The notes beneath the pieces were generated by a model. That model ran no database searches. It saw only the letters and a program-made list of their open reading frames with translations, and was not told where the DNA came from. 5,461 nt of DNA from Candidatus Eiseniibacteriota bacterium (lineage in GTDB: Bacteria; Arandabacterota; Arandabacteria; Arandabacterales; Arandabacteraceae), in the NCBI GenBank assembly GCA_030592245.1, contig JAUVJV010000189.1:1-5461 (forward strand), read 5' to 3'. Positions 1 through 5,319 of this stretch are shown here, piece by piece (the first letter of the stretch is position 1; each line of letters starts with the position of its first letter). The position numbers were made by a program, and so were the translations under genes.

Positions 1-6
1 AGTGAT

Positions 7-69
7 TTGGCCAATTTCGAGAGACTCTAGAGCAGCAGGCACGAGCAGATCATCTTCTTTAAGGAGAAG
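7..69 (+). pseudogene. Upstream N-terminal coding remnant of the leucine dehydrogenase homologue, interrupted by TAG
   Basis: In the same frame as the gene at 70, codons from a TTG at 7 read (M)ANFERL, then TAG at 28-30, then SSRHEQIIFFKEK running directly into the GTG at 70. The HEQIIFF stretch matches the family's typical YEQ(V/L)(L/V)FC segment. The distance from the TTG equals the normal N-terminal length of Bacillus leucine dehydrogenase, with the TAG falling at residue 8, usually Glu; GAG to TAG is one base change. Any ribosome binding site for the TTG would be outside the window. It may be a true nonsense mutation, a sequencing error, or a read-through amber codon. Confidence 0.6.
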
Positions 70-1077
70 GTGACGGGGCTGCGCGCCATCCTGGCGATAC
101 ACGATACAACCCTGGGCCCGGCGATCGGCGGGGTCAGGATGTGGCAGTATGAGGATGAGGACTCTGCGATCGATGATGCCCTCAATCTGTCCCGGACGAT
201 GACCTATAAGGCCGCTGGAGCGGGCCTCAATTTCGGCGGCGGGCAGACCGTGGTGATCGGCGATCCCAAGACATCCAAGAGCGAGTCGCTCTTCAGGGCC
301 TTAGGCAGGTTCATCGACAGCCTTGGTGGGAGGTATATCGCGGCAGAGGGCGTGGGCACTTCCTTCCACGATATGGACTTCATACGAATGGAAACCAGGT
401 ATGTGGTTGGCATCCCGAGCGCGCGCGGCGGAAGCGGGGATCCTTCACCGCTCTGCGCCGAGGGTGTGATGGGTGGGCTGGAAGCCTGCCAGGTGCTGCT
501 AAAGAATGATGCGACCTTAAGGGGACTCAAGGTCGCGGTGCAGGGAGTGGGCCGGGTCGGGAGCATCCTGGTAAAGTCCCTGGTGGCCCGCGGCATGCTT
601 GTTACCGTGGCGGACATAGATGCCGAAACCGTGGAGCGGGTGAGCTCGGAGTCCAGGGTGGATGTGGTTCCCTCCGATGAGATCTATGATGTCGACTGTG
701 ATATTTTCTGCCCTTGCGCGCTGGGCGGAGTTCTTAACGACAATACGATCGGCAGGTTAAAGTGCTCGGTCGTGGCCGGAGCCGCCAATAACCAGCTCGC
801 GAGTGACGAGGACGGTGATGCACTCCACGAGCGAGGCATTCTCTATGCCCCGGACTACATCATCAATGCGGGCGGGCTCATCAATGTCGCCGATGAGATC
901 TACGGCTACGACGCCGAGCGTGCCAGGCGAAAGACCTCTGCCATAAAAGATGTGCTCTTGAAAGTGCTGAGAGCCGCACAGGACAAGGGCATTCCCACAT
1001 ACAAGGCGGCCGACGAGTTTGCCGAGCAGAGGATGGAGCAGGTGGGGCGGGTCCGCCGCTCATATGTATCCGGCTGA
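70..1077 (+). CDS. Leucine dehydrogenase family protein (Glu/Leu/Phe/Val dehydrogenase) with altered catalytic residues
   Basis: Family members reversibly deaminate branched-chain amino acids to 2-keto acids with NAD in the cytoplasm. Seen here, in order: IHDTTLGPAIGG (10-21), MTYKAAGAGLNFGGGQ (44-59), GRYIAAEGVGT (87-97), a Rossmann motif VQGVGRVG, CDIFCPCALGG, AGAANNQL and YAPDYIINAGG. From memory this aligns without gaps to Bacillus leucine dehydrogenase with an offset of 21, at least through residue 129. The substrate-binding Lys68 is kept as K47. Catalytic Lys80 is Q59, Asp115 is G94, Thr134 is V113 and Thr150 is C129. No frameshift interrupts the 335 codons and the C-terminus looks complete. 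GTG at 70 is the only start after an in-frame TAG (28-30); AAGGAG lies at 61-66, only 3 nt away. The missing N-terminus is still readable upstream. I infer either a decaying gene or a homologue with changed chemistry; ordinary leucine dehydrogenase activity is doubtful. Confidence 0.85.
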   Translation: MTGLRAILAIHDTTLGPAIGGVRMWQYEDEDSAIDDALNLSRTMTYKAAGAGLNFGGGQTVVIGDPKTSKSESLFRALGRFIDSLGGRYIAAEGVGTSFHDMDFIRMETRYVVGIPSARGGSGDPSPLCAEGVMGGLEACQVLLKNDATLRGLKVAVQGVGRVGSILVKSLVARGMLVTVADIDAETVERVSSESRVDVVPSDEIYDVDCDIFCPCALGGVLNDNTIGRLKCSVVAGAANNQLASDEDGDALHERGILYAPDYIINAGGLINVADEIYGYDAERARRKTSAIKDVLLKVLRAAQDKGIPTYKAADEFAEQRMEQVGRVRRSYVSG

Positions 1078-1078
1078 G

Positions 1079-1151
1079 AAAAAAGGGGACAGGAAATAGG
1101 GGACAGACACCTATTTCGGCAACTCCGAAATAGGTGTCTGTCCCCTATTTC
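1079..1151 (-). terminator. Intrinsic terminator for the FAH-family gene
   Basis: Read on the minus strand, the 27-bp hairpin is followed by CTGTCCCCTTTTTTCTCA. The GGGGACAG inside the stem can pair either with its partner arm or with this second CTGTCCCC, which runs directly into T6, the usual form of a Rho-independent terminator. On the plus strand the hairpin is not followed by a T run, so for the gene ending at 1077 it would act only as a strong 3' hairpin. Confidence 0.6.
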
Positions 1152-1152
1152 A
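1079..1152. repeat. REP-like palindromic element between convergent genes
   Basis: A perfect 27-bp inverted repeat (arms 1093-1119 and 1125-1151) encloses a 5-base loop, CAACT. Each arm reads GAAATAGGGGACAGACAC and onward. A further GGGGACAG (1085-1092) lies 14 bp upstream of the copy in the left arm (1099-1106), giving a direct repeat, and six A's (1079-1084) precede it. Size, perfect symmetry and location between the 3' ends of convergent genes resemble the REP/BIME-type repeats that many bacteria disperse with an IS200-like (RAYT) transposase. Only one copy is in the window and no transposase is present, so membership of a dispersed family is inferred. The right edge provides the TGA of the minus-strand gene. 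Confidence 0.75.
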
Positions 1153-2043
1153 CACCACGGGATTGGTCAGAGTCCCTATCTTATCGATGGTGATCTCCAC
1201 GATGTCACCGGCCTTCAAGAAGACCGGCGGGTCGCGGAACACGCCCACTCCGCCCGGTGTCCCTGTTGAGATCACGTCTCCCGGCTCAAGCGTCATCGTG
1301 CGCGAAATGTAGGATACGACGAAGGCCGGTGTGAATATGAGCATTCTGGTCGACTCGGACTGCCTGACCTCGGAATTCACCCTGGTGGTGAGCTCGAGAT
1401 CCAATGGGTCACCGATCTCATCGGCCGTGACGATCCAGGGTCCCAACGGGGCGAAGGTATCCATGCTCTTGCCCCTGAACCACTGCTTCTCACCGAACTG
1501 AACTTCCCTCTCGGTCACGTCATTGAGTATGGTATAACCGTAAATCGCCGCGGACGCCTTTTCCTCATCGACATCCTTGATCTTGCTCCCGATGATGATT
1601 GCCAGCTCTCCCTCATAGTCGACCTTGACCGAGCCCCGTGGTATCACGATCTTCTGCCCGGGCCCTATCACGCAGGTGGAAGCCTTTGAAAATAGAAGAG
1701 GCTTCCCGGGCGGCTTCGCACCCTGCTCCTCGATATGGTCCCTGTAGTTCCGTCCCAGGCAGATCACCTTGGGTGGCCTCGGTAGCGGCGGCAATAGCCT
1801 GGCTTCATCGAGAGCCGCCCAGCACTGCAGGGGAAGGTCGCCTTTGCCTCCTCCGTGGGCCCCGAGCCTGGCGTGGAGATCCTTAAGGCCCTGCTGTTTC
1901 TGCTGAGTCAGCAACTCGAGAAGGGTGGGAGGCACCGGCTCCAGACGGAAGAAGGCACAGCAATTTGCGACGTCGTAGGCAATATCGTCGATGAGGACGG
2001 CCGCGCGCTCCTCACCATCGCGTTCATAGCTCAGTAGTCTCAA
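1150..2043 (-). CDS. Fumarylacetoacetate hydrolase (FAH) family protein
   Basis: A 297-residue protein of the FAH/2-hydroxyhepta-2,4-diene-1,7-dioate isomerase superfamily: cytosolic, metal-dependent enzymes that cleave C-C bonds in, decarboxylate, hydrate or isomerise diketo-type acids. Motifs in order are ICLGRNYRDHIEEQG (94-108), KPLLFSK (114-120), VDYEGELAIIIG (141-152), LNDVTEREVQ (173-182), GKSMDTFAPLGPWI (191-204), MTLEPGDVISTGTPGGVG (250-267) and a GTLTNPVV end. E144, E146 and D175 fit the family's metal ligands. Residues 1-90 form the usual variable N-terminal part. The TTG start is chosen because AAGGAGG (2049-2055) sits 5 nt upstream and the protein then begins MRLLSYERDGEE, typical for the family; a longer reading to 2292 would run antisense through the neighbouring gene. 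The substrate cannot be told from sequence. The stop TGA lies at the edge of the palindrome. Confidence 0.9.
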   Translation of the reverse strand: MRLLSYERDGEERAAVLIDDIAYDVANCCAFFRLEPVPPTLLELLTQQKQQGLKDLHARLGAHGGGKGDLPLQCWAALDEARLLPPLPRPPKVICLGRNYRDHIEEQGAKPPGKPLLFSKASTCVIGPGQKIVIPRGSVKVDYEGELAIIIGSKIKDVDEEKASAAIYGYTILNDVTEREVQFGEKQWFRGKSMDTFAPLGPWIVTADEIGDPLDLELTTRVNSEVRQSESTRMLIFTPAFVVSYISRTMTLEPGDVISTGTPGGVGVFRDPPVFLKAGDIVEITIDKIGTLTNPVV

Positions 2044-2048
2044 ACCGT

Positions 2049-2055
2049 CCTCCTT
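2049..2055 (-). promoter_or_regulatory. Ribosome binding site fixing the TTG start of the FAH gene
   Basis: The minus strand reads AAGGAGG, 5 nt, then TTG (2043-2041). This perfect Shine-Dalgarno decides the TTG start over upstream in-frame ATG codons that would overlap the divergent gene. Confidence 0.8.
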
Positions 2056-2065
2056 ATATTGACAA

Positions 2066-2094
2066 TTGAATTGATATCGAATCTCAAGTAGAAT
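2066..2094 (+). promoter_or_regulatory. Candidate sigma70-type promoter for the thioesterase-ptb unit
   Basis: TTGAAT (2066-2071, 4 of 6) and TAGAAT (2089-2094, 5 of 6) are spaced by 17 bp, with the expected start of transcription near 2101 and a leader of about 40 nt. The -10 box overlaps the -10 box of the opposite promoter, so the two would compete for polymerase. The surrounding stretch is clearly more AT-rich than the genes. Confidence 0.4.
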
Positions 2095-2118
2095 ATCTAT
2101 CAGTTCGGCCTGTTTCAA
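2090..2118 (-). promoter_or_regulatory. Candidate sigma70-type promoter for the FAH gene
   Basis: On the minus strand, TTGAAA (2118-2113, 5 of 6 to consensus) and TATTCT (2095-2090, 4 of 6) are separated by 17 bp. This would place the transcript start about 40 nt before the TTG codon. It is matched by eye only. Confidence 0.35.
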
Positions 2119-2139
2119 GGCTAAACAAGGTGGTGTGGA

Positions 2140-2562
2140 ATGGATATTGTTGACGATGGAATGTGCTTCATCTGTGGTCAGCACAATCCCATCGGCCTGA
2201 AGGTCAAGTTCGAGATCGATAAAGAGAATCTGCGCCTGACGGGGACGTTCACCCCCCGGCGCGAGCACGAGGGCTACCGGGGCATCATGCACGGGGGCCT
2301 GCAGTCGGCGCTGCTGGATGAGGCCATGGTCAAGCTCCTGTGGGAGGTGGGCATTTCAGCGGTCTCAGCTGCACTTCAGATCAGGCTGCTGAGACCGGCG
2401 AAGATCGGGGAGAAGATCGCCATCAAGGGTTGGGTGGAATCCCGGAAGGGCAGGCTCATATTCACTGCCGCGCGCCTGGAGGATGGCGAAGGCAATGTTC
2501 TTTCCGAAGCTACGGGCCAATGCGTGAAAGTGAAATTCAAGGAGGGCGGAAGTGTCGAGTAA
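2140..2562 (+). CDS. Hotdog-fold thioesterase (PaaI-like family)
   Basis: A 140-residue cytosolic protein of the hotdog superfamily, most of whose characterised members hydrolyse acyl-CoA thioesters. Visible marks are CFICGQHNPIGLKVKF (9-24), the Cys-x-x-Cys-Gly-x-x-Asn-Pro-x-Gly-Leu opening seen in a PaaI-like subgroup, HEGYRGIMHGGLQSALLDEAM (43-63) with HGG and the Asp-Glu pair usual at the active site, and a C-terminal beta-rich half. Length is normal for a single hotdog domain. The ATG has AAGGTGG (2127-2133) 6 nt upstream. The last 11 bases overlap the phosphate butyryltransferase start, so the two are very probably co-transcribed and translationally coupled. By inference it acts on the same acyl-CoA pool as Ptb, releasing free acid rather than acyl phosphate. 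The exact substrate is unknown. Confidence 0.88.
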   Translation: MDIVDDGMCFICGQHNPIGLKVKFEIDKENLRLTGTFTPRREHEGYRGIMHGGLQSALLDEAMVKLLWEVGISAVSAALQIRLLRPAKIGEKIAIKGWVESRKGRLIFTAARLEDGEGNVLSEATGQCVKVKFKEGGSVE

Positions 2563-3496
2563 GACCAGAGTTAAGAACTCCCGAGTTCGATTCGACGATA
2601 TACTCCGTGTCGCGAAGAAGGTCGCAAAGAGTCATACTCCGCGCGTCGCAGTCGCCGGAGCGCATTATCCTGTCGTGCTGGACGTCCTCTGCGATGCCGC
2701 CAGGCAGGGATTCGCGGCGCCCCTGCTCTATGGTGATGAGACCAAGATCCGCGAGATCGCGCGGAAACAGAGGCTCAGCCTTAAGGGCTGCGAGATCATC
2801 GACGTGAGCGATCCCGTGAGCGCGAGCCGCCAGGCCGCCGAGGCCGCCAGATCTGGCGATGCCGATGTCCTGATGAAGGGCAATGTCGCGACCGCGACCA
2901 TCATGAAGGCCGCCCTCGATGACGAGGTGGGGATCAAGACCGACCGCCTGATGAGTCATGTGGCAGTATTCGAGGTGGAGGGCTTCAAGCGGGCGATGTT
3001 CATGTCGGACGGCGGAATCGTCATAGAGCCGGACCTCGCCCAGAAAGTCGAGATAGTCAAGAACGCCATCCAGGTCGCCAAGGCGCTGGGAGTTAAGACT
3101 CCCAAGGTCGCGATACTCTCCTCCCTCGAGCTGGTGAATACCAAGATGAAGTCGGCGGTGGATGCCGCCATCATCTCCAAGATGGCCGAACGGGGCCAGA
3201 TCAAGGGCGCGATCGTGGATGGTCCGCTGGCCCTTGACAATGCCATATCGCCTGAGGCTGCCAAGTTGAAGGGCATCAAGAGCTCGATCGCGGGCGAGGC
3301 CGATATCCTGATCGTGGGTCACGCCGATGTGGGCAATGTGTTCTATAAGACCCTCACCTATTTCCTGGGCAAGCGGGTAAGGACGGCGGGTGTGATCGTG
3401 GGCGGGAAGGTCCCCATCATAGTGGTCTCCCGGGCAGACACCTACGATGCGCGGCTTAACTCCATCGCGATCGCCTGTGTGCTTTCCTGCGGGTAA
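2552..3496 (+). CDS. ptb: Phosphate butyryltransferase (phosphate acetyl/butyryltransferase family)
   Basis: Ptb exchanges the CoA of butyryl-CoA or branched acyl-CoA for phosphate, giving an acyl phosphate from which a butyrate kinase makes ATP. Family marks are PRVAVAGA (30-37), ADVLMKGNVAT (104-114), LMSHVAVFEV (133-142), MFMSDGGIVIEPDL (149-162), VDGPLALDNAIS (222-233), a GN-x-x-YK-x-LTYF block (261-271) and SRADT (293-297). The length, 314 residues, is normal. The usual P-x-x-E-A-G-N loop is changed to VGHADVGN (255-262). GTG is chosen as start because AAGGAGG (2539-2545) lies 6 nt upstream, and the gene overlaps the thioesterase by 11 bp. Context with a leucine dehydrogenase homologue recalls ptb-bcd-buk groups of branched-chain amino-acid catabolism, but no kinase follows. 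Specificity (butyryl, isovaleryl or other) is not decided. Confidence 0.9.
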   Translation: MSSKTRVKNSRVRFDDILRVAKKVAKSHTPRVAVAGAHYPVVLDVLCDAARQGFAAPLLYGDETKIREIARKQRLSLKGCEIIDVSDPVSASRQAAEAARSGDADVLMKGNVATATIMKAALDDEVGIKTDRLMSHVAVFEVEGFKRAMFMSDGGIVIEPDLAQKVEIVKNAIQVAKALGVKTPKVAILSSLELVNTKMKSAVDAAIISKMAERGQIKGAIVDGPLALDNAISPEAAKLKGIKSSIAGEADILIVGHADVGNVFYKTLTYFLGKRVRTAGVIVGGKVPIIVVSRADTYDARLNSIAIACVLSCG

Positions 3497-3590
3497 GGTT
3501 TGCTGGCGGGCGTGGGGAGGCAGCCGGGCACTCCGGTGCACGAGAGTCTTCCAGTGCATGGACGTTCCAGCCCATGAGGGTATTCCTGAG

Positions 3591-3626
3591 GAGGTCGAGC
3601 CATCACGCCTTTTGGTGCTTGACCTC
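3591..3626. repeat. Inverted repeat, possible operator or leader hairpin
   Basis: GAGGTCGAG (3591-3599) and CTTGACCTC (3618-3626) are inverted copies with one mismatch (a G-U pair in RNA). Inside, CAC-g-C and GGTG can form a further short stem with a CTTTT loop. There is no T run after it, so it is a poor terminator. The right arm overlaps the candidate -35 box, which fits a regulator-binding site; a third GGTCGAA lies at 3653-3659. Confidence 0.45.
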
Positions 3627-3647
3627 TGGGGATCTTCCATTTACGAT
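3619..3647 (+). promoter_or_regulatory. Candidate promoter of the polysaccharide export operon
   Basis: TTGACC (3619-3624, 5 of 6 to the -35 consensus) and TACGAT (3642-3647, 4 of 6 to -10) are spaced by 17 bp. The expected transcript start near 3654 leaves a leader of about 47 nt. Judged by eye. Confidence 0.4.
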
Positions 3648-3700
3648 TGGCTGGTCGAATTGTGCCCTTTAAGGGACAGATTCCATAGGGGAGTGAGACC

Positions 3701-5290
3701 TTGACATATATGCGGCTTGGGACCATTGGGATAGTGCTCCTTCTACTTTTGACCGGCACCTCCCGGGGTCTATGCCAGGAGGGAGTGGCGGCCGAGACCG
3801 TTCCTGCATCTCCTGTGTCACAGCCTGTTCTCAGGCCCGTCTCCGGCTCACTTGAGGGCACGCTGGACGCGGATTCCTATATGCTCGGAGCCGGGGATGT
3901 CCTCGCGATCGGTTTCTGGGGAGACGTCAACCGGATGGAGACCCTGACGGTGACCCCCGACGGTGATCTCCTCGTGGCCCCTGTAGGTCCCATACCGGTT
4001 GACGGCCTCACGCTCTCAGAGGTTCGCAGCCTCATAAGGCAAGAGCTGGCGCCCTACTACAGGCCGAGCATCCTCTCGGTGTCGCTGGTCGGGATCAGGA
4101 CATTCCAGGTTCACGTGGTGGGCATGGTTGAGGTGCCCGGTGCGGTGGTGGCAAACGGCGTAACCCGCGTCTCGCAGGCGATAGCGCTGGCAGAGGGCTT
4201 GAGGGAGGGGGGCTCGCGCCGGAACATCACGGTGCGCAGAGGGGAAGAGGAGATACCGGTCGATCTCACAAGGTATCTTAGCCTGGGAGACAATACCTCG
4301 AACCCGTCTCTTAACGATGGGGACGTGGTATTGGTGCCCTATACCAGAGGCCCCGTACAGATCTCCGGCAGCGTCTCCTATCCCCGCGAATACGAATTCG
4401 TGGAAGGTGAGAGCGTGGCGGACATCATCGCGCTGGCCGGCGGATTCAGGCCTGAGGCCTACACCGACACCCTGACTCTTGAGAGGTTTGATGAGGCCGA
4501 CCCGACCGTCTCTCTGGAGCTGACACTTGCAGGCGAGCCCGCTCTTCTTGAGAGCTTCAAGGTGGAGCTGGGCGACAGGATATTCATAAGGGCCATTCCC
4601 GACTGGCACAGGGACGCCCAGGTCACGGTCACCGGCGAGGTCAAGTTCCCCGGGATCTACGTGGTCGACGAGGGACGGGAGACCCTGACCGATCTCATGA
4701 AAAGAGCAGGCGGCCTTACCGAGGAAGCCTCGCTCGCCGAGGCCCGCCTCATAAGAGGCCTATACAAGTCCAGGCCGCATCCCATAGAGCGTGAAGTCGC
4801 CGGCATGGCGGAAACCGACATCACGGAGGACTGGAAGGACACCGATCTTACGAAGACCCTGAGCCGGGAGCTCAAAGGCACGGTCGCACTCGACTATGAA
4901 GCCCTCTTCCTCGGCGAGGAAGATGCGCAGGACGTGCTGTTGATGGACGGGGATGTGCTCGATATTCCGCGGGCCACGCGGCTTGTGAGGGTGGCGGGTC
5001 AGGTCAACAATCCCGGGCTGGTTGCCCTGGTGGCAGGTGAGGATCACGGTCATTATATCCGTGAGGCGGGGGGCTATGGAACCAAGGCGGATAAGAGGGG
5101 CACGGTCCTGATCCGTTCCGGGGGCGGGCAGAGAATCAAGGCCGGAGGCCGTGAGGTTCGCGCCGGAGACATCGTCTGGGTCCCCAAGAGGCCGGACTAC
5201 AGCTGGTGGGGGATAACCAAGGACATTCTTATGGTCGCGGCGCAGATCGCCACCGTGTGGCTTGTGGTTGACAGCATAACCAGGAACTGA
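3701..5290 (+). CDS. Polysaccharide export protein with PES and four SLBB domains (Wza-like)
   Basis: A 529-residue exported protein of the outer-membrane polysaccharide export family, which forms the channel for capsule or exopolysaccharide secretion. A signal peptide (basic start, then IGIVLLLLLTGTS, 9-21) is followed by a low-complexity linker. The poly-export domain spans about 57-132 (YMLGAGDVLAIGFWGDV; TVTPDGDLLVAPVGPIPV). Four SLBB-type repeats begin near 137 (VHVVGMVEVPGAV), 219 (VQISGSVSYPREY), 307 (VTVTGEVKFPGIY) and 428 (VRVAGQVNNPGLV), with a roughly 70-residue acidic linker before the last. A C-terminal hydrophobic helix (505-526) could insert in the outer membrane, as in Wza. 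There is no lipobox: the Cys at 25 is preceded by RGL. TTG is preferred because AGGGGAG (3687-3693) is 7 nt upstream; ATG at 3710 in the same frame is possible. A Wzz-like gene follows, as expected for an exopolysaccharide operon. Confidence 0.92.
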   Translation: MTYMRLGTIGIVLLLLLTGTSRGLCQEGVAAETVPASPVSQPVLRPVSGSLEGTLDADSYMLGAGDVLAIGFWGDVNRMETLTVTPDGDLLVAPVGPIPVDGLTLSEVRSLIRQELAPYYRPSILSVSLVGIRTFQVHVVGMVEVPGAVVANGVTRVSQAIALAEGLREGGSRRNITVRRGEEEIPVDLTRYLSLGDNTSNPSLNDGDVVLVPYTRGPVQISGSVSYPREYEFVEGESVADIIALAGGFRPEAYTDTLTLERFDEADPTVSLELTLAGEPALLESFKVELGDRIFIRAIPDWHRDAQVTVTGEVKFPGIYVVDEGRETLTDLMKRAGGLTEEASLAEARLIRGLYKSRPHPIEREVAGMAETDITEDWKDTDLTKTLSRELKGTVALDYEALFLGEEDAQDVLLMDGDVLDIPRATRLVRVAGQVNNPGLVALVAGEDHGHYIREAGGYGTKADKRGTVLIRSGGGQRIKAGGREVRAGDIVWVPKRPDYSWWGITKDILMVAAQIATVWLVVDSITRN

Positions 5291-5319
5291 TGACGGATAG
5301 AGAACAGGGGGAGCCAGGG

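Larger units (their letters stand above)
3497..3700 (+). other. Non-coding spacer between the catabolic unit and the polysaccharide operon
   Basis: This 204-bp gap holds no convincing gene. An 85-codon frame crosses it but lacks a ribosome binding site and recognisable motifs. It contains an inverted repeat at 3591-3626, a candidate promoter at 3619-3647, and a small TGTgCCC/GGGACA hairpin in the leader just before the ribosome binding site. I see no clear intrinsic terminator for ptb. Confidence 0.6.

Noticed and set aside
204..617. Minus-strand frame of 137 codons inside the leucine dehydrogenase homologue
   Set aside because: It is a shadow frame rich in Pro, Ser and Thr, fully inside a gene with strong family motifs.
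2044..2292. N-terminal extension of the FAH-family gene by 83 codons
   Set aside because: It would run antisense through the thioesterase gene and the promoter gap; the TTG at 2043 has a perfect ribosome binding site and the family's normal N-terminus.
2537..3640. Long minus-strand frame of 367 codons opposite ptb
   Set aside because: It is antisense to a gene with clear family motifs; its Gly/Arg/His/Asp-rich composition is typical of the shadow of a GC-rich gene and no domain is recognisable.
3497..3700. Possible riboswitch (for example a cyclic-di-GMP type) before the polysaccharide gene
   Set aside because: I looked for the conserved GEMM core and similar motifs and did not find them; only simple hairpins are present.
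3497..3700. Remnant of a butyrate kinase gene after ptb
   Set aside because: No frame shows the kinase's N-terminal N-P-G-S-T-S motif or other family sequence.
3447..3704. Plus-strand 85-codon frame across the spacer after ptb
   Set aside because: It overlaps the end of ptb by 50 bp, has no ribosome binding site at its ATGs, shows no known motif, and stops inside the start of the export gene.
4016..4609. Minus-strand frame of 197 codons inside the export protein gene
   Set aside because: It is antisense to a well-supported gene, has no recognisable motif and no ribosome binding site that stands out.
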